This document shows, in pieces, positions 17,676 to 25,161 of a stretch of DNA of 64,000 nucleotides (position 1 is its first letter; the number at the start of each line of letters is the position of its first letter). This stretch comes from Komarekiella delphini-convector SJRDD-AB1 (GTDB lineage: Bacteria > Cyanobacteriota > Cyanobacteriia > Cyanobacteriales > Nostocaceae). The notes below the pieces were generated by a model. That model was not told where the DNA came from. It searched no databases and saw only the letters and a program-made list of their open reading frames with translations. The DNA is taken from contig NZ_VJXY01000009.1 of the NCBI RefSeq assembly GCF_014831675.1, positions 62,001 through 126,000 on the forward strand, given 5' to 3'. The position numbers and the translations under genes were made by a program.

Positions 17676-17761
17676 ACATCTCCAAAAATGAATGTAGAGA
17701 CGTAGCAGTGCTATGTCTCTACAAGGGTTCTGGATAACGTATATTTAATTTCTGGAGATGT
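17676..17761. repeat. Nested inverted-repeat element (MITE-like)
   Basis: Outer arms ACATCTCCA (17676-17684) and TGGAGATGT (17753-17761) enclose an inner near-palindrome, TGTAGAGACGTAGCA...TGCTATGTCTCTACA (17693-17723). The inner part is a diverged copy of the palindrome at 6461-6489. 86 bases in total, no coding capacity. Confidence 0.65.
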
Positions 17762-17788
17762 CTAATCAATATCCAGTCCCAATCCTTT

Positions 17789-18370
17789 TCAACCAAAATA
17801 ACTGGGTTGGTTTCCAGGTTTCCATTTAATATTGCAACCAACACTTGGCTTTTGATCATCTGTAACAGGTTTATCGGCTAGTACCGCTTCAATAGCTGCG
17901 CGTAAATCTTTACCTGTTACGGGTTTACCATTACTAGGACGACTATCATCTAATTGTCCGCGATAAACTAGTTTGCGATCGCCATCAAATACAAAAAAAT
18001 CTGGTGTACAAGCTGCTGTATAAGCTTTTGCCGTTTCCTGGCTCTCGTCGTAGCATAGGGTAAAAGTAAACCCTTGTTCTGTCACAAATGCTTTTAACGA
18101 CTCTGGCGCATCATCTGGGTAATTTTTTGCATCATTAGCACTGATGGCAACGATCGCTACATCTTTTGTGAAATAATCTTTTCCTAACTGCGCTAATTCT
18201 TTTTGTACGTGCTTCACAAATGGGCAATGCCGACAAATAAACATTACCAACAGTACTTTTTTATCTGCAAAGGTGGAAAGTGAAGTTGCTTTTCCAGATA
18301 CAACTTCTGGTAGATGAAATTCTGGTGCTTTTGTACCTAATGGCAACATGGTTGAAGCAGTTAAAGCCAT
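17789..18370 (-). CDS. Thioredoxin-family (AhpC/TSA-like) protein
   Basis: 193 residues with a thioredoxin/peroxiredoxin fold: LGTKAPEFHLPEV at the N-terminus, then the redox motif CRHC (in FICRHCPFVKHV) where thioredoxin has CGPC, and a cis-Pro region TAACTPDFFVFD. Two further cysteines (LCYDES and ACTP) occur. The C-terminal KPSVGCNIKWKPGNQPSYFG is typical of a bacterial family usually labelled thioredoxin-family or AhpC/TSA-domain protein. Predicted cytosolic thiol oxidoreductase; substrate unknown. Starts at ATG 18370; the hli gene lies upstream on the same strand. Confidence 0.88.
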   Translation of the reverse strand: MALTASTMLPLGTKAPEFHLPEVVSGKATSLSTFADKKVLLVMFICRHCPFVKHVQKELAQLGKDYFTKDVAIVAISANDAKNYPDDAPESLKAFVTEQGFTFTLCYDESQETAKAYTAACTPDFFVFDGDRKLVYRGQLDDSRPSNGKPVTGKDLRAAIEAVLADKPVTDDQKPSVGCNIKWKPGNQPSYFG

Positions 18371-18453
18371 AGTTCACCCGATATTTTTAACTCTGAAAAC
18401 GGCTCTTACTATTCAGTATATTTTCACTCTATCACTAAATTTTCAATAAAATT

Positions 18454-18477
18454 AGAGACGAGAAATTTCTCGTCTCT
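18454..18477 (-). terminator. Perfect palindrome downstream of hli, likely terminator
   Basis: A 24-base perfect palindrome (AGAGACGAGAAA mirrored) lies 40 bases after the hli stop codon and is followed on the minus strand by a short A/T-rich run. It probably ends the hli transcript, though the T-tract is weak. It could also be a dispersed repeat. Confidence 0.5.
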
Positions 18478-18516
18478 TAAAATTAAGAATTACTCTATAA
18501 AAACTCAAATTGTTTG

Positions 18517-18732
18517 TTAAAGGCTTCCCAGAAGACCAAGGATACCGTGTCCTGTCAGTACTTCCAATGCTATCAGAGAGACAAAACCAATCATTGCTAA
18601 ACGACCGTTGAGTAGTTCTGCATAGGTAGTAAACCCTGTGCGATCGCCTTGCTCGTCTACATAAATCTTTGGCTCGATCGCAAAGTTGTTTAGCTTGCCC
18701 TGGTCGTCAACGATAGCAGTGCTTGTACGCAT
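18517..18732 (-). CDS. hli: High-light-inducible protein (one-helix chlorophyll-binding, HLIP/SCP)
   Basis: 71 residues with one membrane helix (about 44-66) carrying the LHC motif ExxNGRxAMIGF (here [19 protein letters not shown]), with the Glu and Asn that ligate chlorophyll. HLIPs dimerise in the thylakoid to bind chlorophyll and carotenoid and protect photosystem assembly under excess light. The HLR1-type repeat just upstream suggests control by RpaB, as for other hli genes. Confidence 0.95.
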   Translation of the reverse strand: MRTSTAIVDDQGKLNNFAIEPKIYVDEQGDRTGFTTYAELLNGRLAMIGFVSLIALEVLTGHGILGLLGSL

Positions 18733-18755
18733 AGAAATTTCCTCGTCTTCTCTGG

Positions 18756-18773
18756 TATGTAAACAACTGTAAC
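18756..18773 (-). promoter_or_regulatory. HLR1-type RpaB binding site upstream of hli
   Basis: On the minus strand the sequence is GTTACAGT-TG-TTTACATA: two direct 8-base units (G/T)TTACA(A/T)(A/T) spaced by 2 bases, with one mismatch in the first. This is the HLR1 consensus for RpaB, which represses high-light genes in low light. The box ends 23 bases before the hli ATG, a position compatible with blocking RNA polymerase. Confidence 0.75.
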
Positions 18774-18923
18774 AAAGTTATTAATATTTGTAAAATAAAC
18801 TAAGGATAAGCTTACATACCAAAGGTGTGGTCTAGCTTGTTAAACTTTTCTCAACAATTTGCTCGACTGGCAGCAGATGTAGTGGTATGTTAACCTAGCT
18901 AGTTTTTTAAGTTTTAGCCAACC

Positions 18924-20417
18924 ATGACAGTAGCGGGTAAGGCAACCAAATTTGAGTACAAAGCACTGCACAAGCCTAATCAGCTGAATTATGGCAGTGG
19001 GCAAACAGCAGTGATTACAGGATGGACGGTCAAGCAGGCGATCGCTAAACACCTGCAACCGCAAGAGTATGCTGTAATTGGGCAGTTGTATTCGCCCACA
19101 CGGGGCATAAACTTACTGATTCGCAATTTACTGTTTAATCCCCACGTACGCTTTTTGGTTGTTCTCAACGCTTCTAAGGAAGACAAGAACGCAGGTGCAT
19201 GTGAGTGCTTGCTGGACTTTTTCCGTAATGGTGTTGAAGAAAGTTTAAGCGATATTGGGCGCAGAGCTTGGGTAATTCGCTCTCCCATTCCTGGTTACAT
19301 AGATATTGAAATTGATATTAATACCTTAGAAAAACTGCGGTATTCTGTAGAGTATAAAGAAGTAAAATCAATTGCCGAAGCAGTTAATCTAGCTAAGTCT
19401 TATGCTCAACGTGAAATACTTGAGCCTTGGGGTTTGAGGCTAGAATTTCCTATGTCTACCGTTGAGCCAACTGTTTTACCAGGAACACGTTACGGACACA
19501 GAATAGAAGGTAAGACCATAGCTGAAACTTGGGTCAAAATTATTCATCGAATTAAGACGACAGGTACAATTAGACCAACTGGCTATGATGGGCAATGGCA
19601 AGAATTAATCGATTTAATGGCAATCATTACTGATGAGCCTGCTGATTTCTACTTTCCCGAACCTAATTATTTACCAATTGACCGACCTTTTCTTGAAGAA
19701 TACGTTTCGCAGATTTTAGATGATGCGCCCTATCGAGAAGGGTTGAAATATACATACGGTCAGCGTTTACGTTCTTGGTTTGGGCGCGATCAAATTGGGC
19801 AGGTAATTCAAAAATTAATAGGAGAAATTGATGCTGCTAGTGCAGTGATGAATCTATGGGATGTAAAAGACCACGAGAAAGGTGGTAGTCCTTGTCTTAA
19901 TCACATTTGGTTGAGAGTTGTTGATAATGAGTTATCACTAACTGCAACTCTTAGAAGCAATGATATGTTTGCTGCATGGCCTGCAAATGCTATGGGCTTG
20001 AGAGCTTTACAACGACATATTAGGGATGAAATTGCTAAGCGTTCTAAGTATGAGTTGAAAATGGGCCCGCTAATTACTATCAGTCAGAGCGCTCATATAT
20101 ATGATGATACCTGGGACAATGCAGAGAGGCTAATTGCAAATCAATATGCTGCAATTTTTAACCAGCGTAGCTATTATGATCCCTCCGGTAATTTTTTAAT
20201 TGAAGTCGATGGCAAAGAAATAGTTATTTCTCATACAACCGCTGGTAGTGGTGAGGTGATTAAGTCTTATCGTGGAAAAAATCCACTCAACTTATTAAGA
20301 GAGATTTGTGCTACTTCTCCAGCAATTCAGCCTGAACATACTGGTTATTTAGGTATCGAACTGCAAAAGGCTAGTAACTGTATTAAAAGTTGCCAGCTTT
20401 ATATTCAAGATCAGTAA
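18924..20417 (+). CDS. Multidomain thymidylate synthase (MtrA-like N-domain, ThyA core, DUF4346-like C-domain)
   Basis: 497 residues, nearly twice a normal ThyA. Residues about 195-415 form the ThyA core with the catalytic Cys324 (GGSPCLNH), RSND (344-347), the Pro-x-Asn dUMP contact Asn355 (AWPANAMGL) and His391-x-Tyr393. By comparison with E. coli ThyA the key residues are kept, so it should methylate dUMP to dTMP using methylene-tetrahydrofolate. Residues about 45-160 (LIRNLLFNPHVRFLVV...GACECLLDFFRNGVEE) recall the MtrA fold of methyltetrahydromethanopterin methyltransferase. Residues about 417-497 (YYDPSGNFLI... EHTGYLGIELQKA) resemble DUF4346. The domain assignments outside ThyA are recognition by eye. 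It heads the deoxynucleotide cluster. Confidence 0.85.
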   Translation: MTVAGKATKFEYKALHKPNQLNYGSGQTAVITGWTVKQAIAKHLQPQEYAVIGQLYSPTRGINLLIRNLLFNPHVRFLVVLNASKEDKNAGACECLLDFFRNGVEESLSDIGRRAWVIRSPIPGYIDIEIDINTLEKLRYSVEYKEVKSIAEAVNLAKSYAQREILEPWGLRLEFPMSTVEPTVLPGTRYGHRIEGKTIAETWVKIIHRIKTTGTIRPTGYDGQWQELIDLMAIITDEPADFYFPEPNYLPIDRPFLEEYVSQILDDAPYREGLKYTYGQRLRSWFGRDQIGQVIQKLIGEIDAASAVMNLWDVKDHEKGGSPCLNHIWLRVVDNELSLTATLRSNDMFAAWPANAMGLRALQRHIRDEIAKRSKYELKMGPLITISQSAHIYDDTWDNAERLIANQYAAIFNQRSYYDPSGNFLIEVDGKEIVISHTTAGSGEVIKSYRGKNPLNLLREICATSPAIQPEHTGYLGIELQKASNCIKSCQLYIQDQ

Positions 20418-20660
20418 GCCAAAAAACCGTAATCCATACAAGTAATTAACAGTGCTTACATAAACATTAGCGGCATAAAAATAACCTGTATTTTGTAATA
20501 CACTAGAATATAGCTTAAAATACGTGTAGCAAAAGTAGCATTTTGATCAAAAAAGTCAGAGCTTCTTATTTAGCTACTGATAAAATGCGCTTGACTTTAT
20601 AACTACACTTAGATGTGTTTGTAGAAAGTTCTAGTGGTTTGTGAAATAAAGGAGTATCGA

Positions 20661-21425
20661 ATGTCAGTCTTGAGCGATCGAGATATTATTAGGGAACTTG
20701 GTAAAAGTATACTTTTTCATCCTCTCAAGCCAGGTAGTATTAATGCTTGTGATTTATGTCTAACCGCTAGCGAATATGCATATGCTATTGGACAGCAGAA
20801 ACGTTTGGCTATTGAAACAGAACCAAAGAAAGACAAGCCTGGTGAAGAACAGCAATTTTTCTACATACCATCAAGGGATACAGCTCTAGTGTGGACTGAT
20901 GAATCAATCTGGCTAAATAATTATATGTGCGGTTTGATTAACTCAAGGGTGGGTTTAGTTTCTCAAGGTCTAGGCCATCTTGGAACCAGGGTTAATCCTT
21001 CTTGGTCAGGTGTTTTGTGCATAGCCCTTCATAATGTCTCAAATGAACCACTAAGAATTAATGTTAGAGACATTAATGAACCGATTGCCTATTTAATGGT
21101 TCAAAAATTAAGTTCCCAATCTTCCAAAAACGGGAATATAGATATTCCGGCAAGGCTTGATATTCTTAATGATCTGCCTAATACTAATGAAATATATGCA
21201 TTTTTCTCTAAAAGAAAAAATAAATGGATGTCAGATGATAAAATTCAACTAAAAACCCTCTTACTTGAATCACATGAGTATAAGAAACTTAAACGAGGAT
21301 TTAGTGACATATTTCTACGAATTTTAGGTTCAGATGAACAGACTAGGTGGACGGCAATAGCTGCAATAGGAACAATATTATCAGCTTTTTTTGCAGTACT
21401 TCCTTTACTTATGGAAAAAAAGTAA
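20661..21425 (+). CDS. dCTP-deaminase/dUTPase-fold protein with C-terminal membrane helix, catalytic Glu missing
   Basis: 254 residues from ATG 20661, with AAGGAG 6 nt upstream. Residues 1-152 follow the Dcd pattern: LSDRDIIRELG at the N-terminus and TRVNPSWSGVLCIALHNVSN (109-128), equivalent to the RIDPGWSG...LEFYN block of Dcd. The catalytic Glu of Dcd aligns with Ala122, the Asp of RIDP is Asn112, and the usual Ser four residues before Arg96 is Leu. Deamination is therefore unlikely; nucleotide binding may persist. Residues 229-250 form one hydrophobic helix followed by MEKK, a tail anchor. The deoxyribosyltransferase-like and dCMP deaminase genes follow at 56 and 24 bases. Confidence 0.72.
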   Translation: MSVLSDRDIIRELGKSILFHPLKPGSINACDLCLTASEYAYAIGQQKRLAIETEPKKDKPGEEQQFFYIPSRDTALVWTDESIWLNNYMCGLINSRVGLVSQGLGHLGTRVNPSWSGVLCIALHNVSNEPLRINVRDINEPIAYLMVQKLSSQSSKNGNIDIPARLDILNDLPNTNEIYAFFSKRKNKWMSDDKIQLKTLLLESHEYKKLKRGFSDIFLRILGSDEQTRWTAIAAIGTILSAFFAVLPLLMEKK

Positions 21426-21481
21426 AGATATTTTGTAAGTTAATCAAAAGGAAAATATTATCTATTTAATATGTAAATACT

Positions 21482-21940
21482 ATGAACAAAGTATATGTAT
21501 CTGGTGCATTGACTGATGTAGTAAATCCATCAGAAACCAAAGCACTTTATGAAAAAATAGGCTTGCTTTGCGAAGAAATTGGTCTTCAAGCCTATGTTCC
21601 ACACAAACAAACTGATCCAGTAAATAATCCTGATATTAGTCCACGTGAGGTTTTCGATCAAGATAAATATCAGGTTAGTAGATCAGACTTAGTTATTGCT
21701 TATCTTGGCTCACTTTCTTTTGGTGTAGGAATGGAGTTAGCTTATGCAGAAACAAACAAAATTCCTATTATTCTTTTATATGAAACAGGTAAACGGATAT
21801 CACGATTTCCACGCGGCATTCCAACTGTGATTGCTGAAATACAGTTTCACGATCATGAAGATGCTCTGAATAAACTTAGAAATATTTTAACGAAGTGGAA
21901 CCCAGAGCATCCAGAGTTTCTGTTGTCAGTCAGGCAGTAA
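21482..21940 (+). CDS. Nucleoside 2-deoxyribosyltransferase-like protein
   Basis: 152 residues with the small Rossmann-like fold of this family: KVYVSGALTD at the N-terminus, SRSDLVIAYL (66-75) and SFGVGMELAYAE (79-90). Glu85 is positioned like the catalytic nucleophile of deoxyribosyltransferases (GxxxEL motif). Relatives cleave or exchange the base of 2'-deoxynucleosides, and some hydrolyse dNMPs or nucleotide signals. Length is normal. It sits 56 bases after the Dcd-like gene and 24 bases before the dCMP deaminase, so the three are likely one operon. Confidence 0.78.
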   Translation: MNKVYVSGALTDVVNPSETKALYEKIGLLCEEIGLQAYVPHKQTDPVNNPDISPREVFDQDKYQVSRSDLVIAYLGSLSFGVGMELAYAETNKIPIILLYETGKRISRFPRGIPTVIAEIQFHDHEDALNKLRNILTKWNPEHPEFLLSVRQ

Positions 21941-21964
21941 AATAAAGTTTTAAATTGACAGATT

Positions 21965-22537
21965 ATGCAAGATATTTCTCCAGTCAAAGAACGCCACCAA
22001 AGACCAACATGGGATGAATACTTTTTGATGTTGGCCAAACTTGCAGCTACTCGCTCAACGTGTTTAGCCTTTCCGGTAGGTGCTGTGATTGTTAAAAATA
22101 AACAAGTAGTAGCTACAGGTTACAATGGCTCACCATCAGGTTCAGCCCACTGTACTGCTCAGGACTACTGCTATCCAGGGCTAAATAGCTGCGATGCTAG
22201 TAAAACTCTACCATCAAGGGCTGTACACGCAGAAGCAAACGCGATCGCCCAAGCAGCAAAGCATGGAACCGCCACAGATGGTGGAAGTATTTACGTCACT
22301 CTAGAACCTTGCCTCTCTTGTTTGAAGTTAATTATCTCCGCAGGGATTCAGGAGGTGTTCTATGAAACTTCTTTCAACTGCGGAGAGAAAGCCTTGGTGA
22401 GAGATACCTTTGTCAATGAAGGTTTAGTTACCCTTAAACAGATTGAGCTATCTGAAGCAACGGCACAACAAGCTGCTCAATTTCTCCTAAACCCGACATC
22501 TGTTGCTAGAACAGTAAGATGTGTTCACGAAGTTTAG
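21965..22537 (+). CDS. dCMP deaminase (ComEB-type cytidine/deoxycytidylate deaminase)
   Basis: 190 residues. The zinc site is intact: His88 and Glu90 in AVHAEANAI, and Cys116/Cys119 in LEPCLSCL. The insert between the VGAVIVKNKQVVATGYNGSPSG block and the HAE motif contains Cys and His residues (HCTAQDYCYPG), as in dCMP deaminases of the ComEB/phage T4 type with a second structural zinc. It would make dUMP for the thymidylate synthase encoded 1.5 kb upstream. ATG 21965 is 24 bases after the preceding stop. Confidence 0.9.
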   Translation: MQDISPVKERHQRPTWDEYFLMLAKLAATRSTCLAFPVGAVIVKNKQVVATGYNGSPSGSAHCTAQDYCYPGLNSCDASKTLPSRAVHAEANAIAQAAKHGTATDGGSIYVTLEPCLSCLKLIISAGIQEVFYETSFNCGEKALVRDTFVNEGLVTLKQIELSEATAQQAAQFLLNPTSVARTVRCVHEV

Positions 22538-22590
22538 TACACCCTCTTATTTAAAATTATTAAGTTTAAAAACTCAAATTCTAGGAGCGT

Positions 22591-23127
22591 TTAGGGTCGA
22601 TGACTGCGGCGGATTTCTGTAATTTGATCTGCTACATCTAGGAGAGATTTCGGCATTTCGGGCCCTGTGAGAATGATATCGACATGGGGAGGGCGTTTTG
22701 CTAAAAATGCTAAAACTTCTGTTTCGGGAATTAAACCAAAGTTAATTGCCAAACTTAGCTCATCTAAAACAACTAGAGAATACTTACTCTCACACACGAC
22801 TTGTTGTGTATATTGCCACAGCTTTTGTAAGGCTTGGTTCTCAGAGTCGTCTAAGTGTGGTGTATCAATACAACGAGGCAAATCGCAGCGAATCCAGTCT
22901 AAATTTTGTCCTAGTTGTATGGGTCGCTCCTGTCCTTGGCGAATACCTCCTTTGAGGAATTGTACTATTAACACTGGTGTGCCTTGACCGGCAATTCTCA
23001 GTGATTGAGCCATTACACTCGTAAAAAAGCTACGATGAGAGCTAGTGAAAACTTGCACTAACCCTTCAATTGGATATGGTGAGGTAAGGGTCGAATTTAT
23101 ACTTTTGGTTTCTAGTTGAGCAACCAT
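22591..23127 (-). CDS. Corrinoid adenosyltransferase-like (CobO/BtuR fold) protein without a P-loop
   Basis: 178 residues aligning by eye with CobO/BtuR from GLVQVF (23-28) to the C-terminal ADQITEIR. The blocks VLIVQFLKGG, LVVLDELSLAINFGLI and RPPHVDIILTGPEMP correspond to conserved family blocks. The Walker A loop, GDGKGKTT in real enzymes, here reads SSHRSFFTS, so ATP binding in the normal way is improbable. Probably a non-catalytic paralogue retained in cyanobacteria. It is convergent with the dCMP deaminase gene and divergent from the adenylate kinase gene. Confidence 0.75.
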   Translation of the reverse strand: MVAQLETKSINSTLTSPYPIEGLVQVFTSSHRSFFTSVMAQSLRIAGQGTPVLIVQFLKGGIRQGQERPIQLGQNLDWIRCDLPRCIDTPHLDDSENQALQKLWQYTQQVVCESKYSLVVLDELSLAINFGLIPETEVLAFLAKRPPHVDIILTGPEMPKSLLDVADQITEIRRSHRP

Positions 23128-23472
23128 AGGATTAAGTTTAAAAAGTTACAACAAATTCAAAAGCTTTTGCTGAGAGCAGTTGTTACAAATCTGCTTGTAT
23201 AATCAGTCTGTTTTTTACAAACATAGTCTCTTGAGCAAATTGCCTTCTTAGTCAAACACTACATTTGTACTAAAGTCAAGAGCTATTTCGATTTACTATA
23301 TCGTAGTTTTGCTAAAACATATTAGTAAAAATTAGAACATCGAAACGGTAGTTATAGTTAAATGAAAAGCAGAAATTAAGGGCTAAAAATCATCAAATGT
23401 TAGATTTATCAGCTATTTGGGCAAAACAGAGTTGAGAAGTAATAAATTTTACAGGATGAGGAGTGAATTGTT
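23128..23472. other. Intergenic region
   Basis: 345 AT-rich bases between the divergent CobO-like and adenylate kinase genes. No gene, repeat or RNA that I can support; presumably both promoters. Confidence 0.4.
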
Positions 23473-24027
23473 GTGAGATTGGTGATTCTGGGAGGTTCAG
23501 GATCGGGAAAAAGCACTCAAGCACAGAGACTTTGCAGATACTTTGATATTCCTCAGATTTCCACAGGTGAGATTTTACGGGAGGCGATCGCTAATCTGAG
23601 CCAATTAGGTCATCACGCACGGATATACGTAGAAAAAGGGGAGCTAGCCCCAGACGAAATGATGATTGAATTGATCCGAAGTCGCTTTAAACAACCAGAT
23701 GTTAATTGTGGTTGGGTACTAGAAGGGTATCCCCGTACTGCCTTCCAAGCTGAGGAATTAGATTTTTGGTTGGATAATTTAGGGCAAAAGCTGGACTGGG
23801 CAATTTATCTACAAGTACCAGAAGCAATTATGGTTAGTCGCTCCTTGGGGCGTTCTTTGCCAGATGACCAACCTGAAATCGTGCAACGCCGCATAGAAAT
23901 ATTCTACGATCGCACGATTCCGATTTTGGAATATTACGACCGTCGCCGCCGTCTGTTGACTGTCAATGGCGACCAGTTTCCAGAGATGGTACAGCAAAAC
24001 ATTCTAACTCTACTTTCAATTCCTTAG
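23473..24027 (+). CDS. Adenylate kinase family protein
   Basis: 184 residues from a GTG at 23473 (V-R-L-V-I-L-G-G-S). P-loop GGSGSGKST (7-15), the AMP-binding ISTGEILREA region, the LEGYPRTAFQAEELD motif, and the LID-side Arg pairs (DDQPEIVQRRIEIFYDRT). The LID is the short type. Most bacteria carry a canonical adk in the ribosomal-protein operon, so this is probably a second paralogue; its preferred nucleotide cannot be read. GGATGAGGAG about 8-17 bases upstream supports translation near this start. Confidence 0.85.
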   Translation: MRLVILGGSGSGKSTQAQRLCRYFDIPQISTGEILREAIANLSQLGHHARIYVEKGELAPDEMMIELIRSRFKQPDVNCGWVLEGYPRTAFQAEELDFWLDNLGQKLDWAIYLQVPEAIMVSRSLGRSLPDDQPEIVQRRIEIFYDRTIPILEYYDRRRRLLTVNGDQFPEMVQQNILTLLSIP

Positions 24028-24208
24028 AAAAAGATATTTCTTGACGTCAATCTTTGGCGTTCCTGCCTACTTAAAATTTCATCCTTGTTCTTTGGAGTAT
24101 ACTTTTTATTTCATTAATTTTTTAACTGGATGCTGACCCTAAGATACAGCACTCAGATGATTTACAACACTAAGGTAATCTTAAGGTATTCTATTTGAGG
24201 CAACTCTA

Positions 24209-24955
24209 ATGGCTTGGCAGCGTCCAGACGGCCGTCTTCCTTACGAACTCCGTCCAATTAGCTTTTACCCTAGTTTCACTCGCTTTGCCCCCGGTTCTGT
24301 TCTGATAAAATGCGGGGACACTCAGGTACTTTGTACCGTTAGCGTTACTCAAGGAGTTCCCAAATTTCTTGAAGGAAGTGGTAAAGGCTGGCTAACTGCT
24401 GAGTATCGGATGCTGCCATCAGCCACACAAAAACGGCAAGAAAGGGAGTTATTGAAATTATCTGGACGGACGCAAGAAATTCAACGCTTAATTGGACGCA
24501 GCTTAAGAGCAGCAGTGGATTTTGAGGCACTGGGAGAACGCACGCTGACCGTGGATGCTGATGTATTGCAAGCAGATGCAGGAACTAGGACAACAGCGAT
24601 TACAGGTTCTTTTGTGGCGTTAGCTCATGCGGTTTCTCAATTGTTGCAGCAAGGGGTGTTAGAGCGATCGCCCTTGTCCGGGCAAGTGGCAGCGGTATCT
24701 GTAGGATTATTACAGGGAGAGCCATTTTTAGATCTGAATTATACCGAAGACGTAGCTGCAACAGTAGATTTTAATGTAGTGATGAATCAACACCTGGAAA
24801 TCATTGAAGTCCAAGGAACGGCTGAGGAAGGTAGCTTTAGCCGCACTCAGTTGAATCAACTGCTAGATTCTGCCCAAAAAGGAATTCAGCAATTGTTAAC
24901 CGCTCAACGCCAAGCGATCGCCGATTGGGAAACGCTATTTCTAGGAGATTGGTAA
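24209..24955 (+). CDS. rph: Ribonuclease PH
   Basis: 248 residues, the normal length. [13 protein letters not shown] at the start, [18 protein letters not shown], the [17 protein letters not shown] loop, [20 protein letters not shown], and [18 protein letters not shown] with the phosphate and metal-site residues. RNase PH trims tRNA 3' ends phosphorolytically as a hexameric ring. All blocks are intact. An STRR-rich element begins 29 bases after its stop. Confidence 0.96.
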   Translation: MAWQRPDGRLPYELRPISFYPSFTRFAPGSVLIKCGDTQVLCTVSVTQGVPKFLEGSGKGWLTAEYRMLPSATQKRQERELLKLSGRTQEIQRLIGRSLRAAVDFEALGERTLTVDADVLQADAGTRTTAITGSFVALAHAVSQLLQQGVLERSPLSGQVAAVSVGLLQGEPFLDLNYTEDVAATVDFNVVMNQHLEIIEVQGTAEEGSFSRTQLNQLLDSAQKGIQQLLTAQRQAIADWETLFLGDW

Positions 24956-24983
24956 TTGAGTATTGATTATTTATTCACCCTGT

Positions 24984-25075
24984 GCCCCAATCCCCAATCC
25001 CCAATCCCCATCGCCCCTTATCCCCAGAGGGGGCCCCGAGTTCCCCAATCCCCAGTCCCCAATCCCCAATCCCCG
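24984..25075. repeat. Composite STRR element (CCCCAAT heptamers around a 34-base core)
   Basis: CCCCAAT and CCCCAGT heptamers flank a unique 34-base core at 25013-25046 that begins GCCCCTTATCCCC and ends GAGTTCCCC. The reverse complement of the same core, flanked by the same sort of heptamers, lies inside the Rep-like gene at 34795-34828. Intergenic between rph and pgl. Confidence 0.85.
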
Positions 25076-25161
25076 ATGTTAAAAGTTTCAAAAGTTAAAA
25101 AGGGGAATTGTAATAAGTTCGGTATTGTATTGCTGGAAGTCGGCAATATGATCATCAAGCC

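Noticed and set aside
20488-20501. GTA-N8-TAC match to an NtcA site upstream of the Dcd-like gene
   Set aside because: A match this short is expected by chance several times in 64 kb, and the nearest -10-like element is at the wrong distance.
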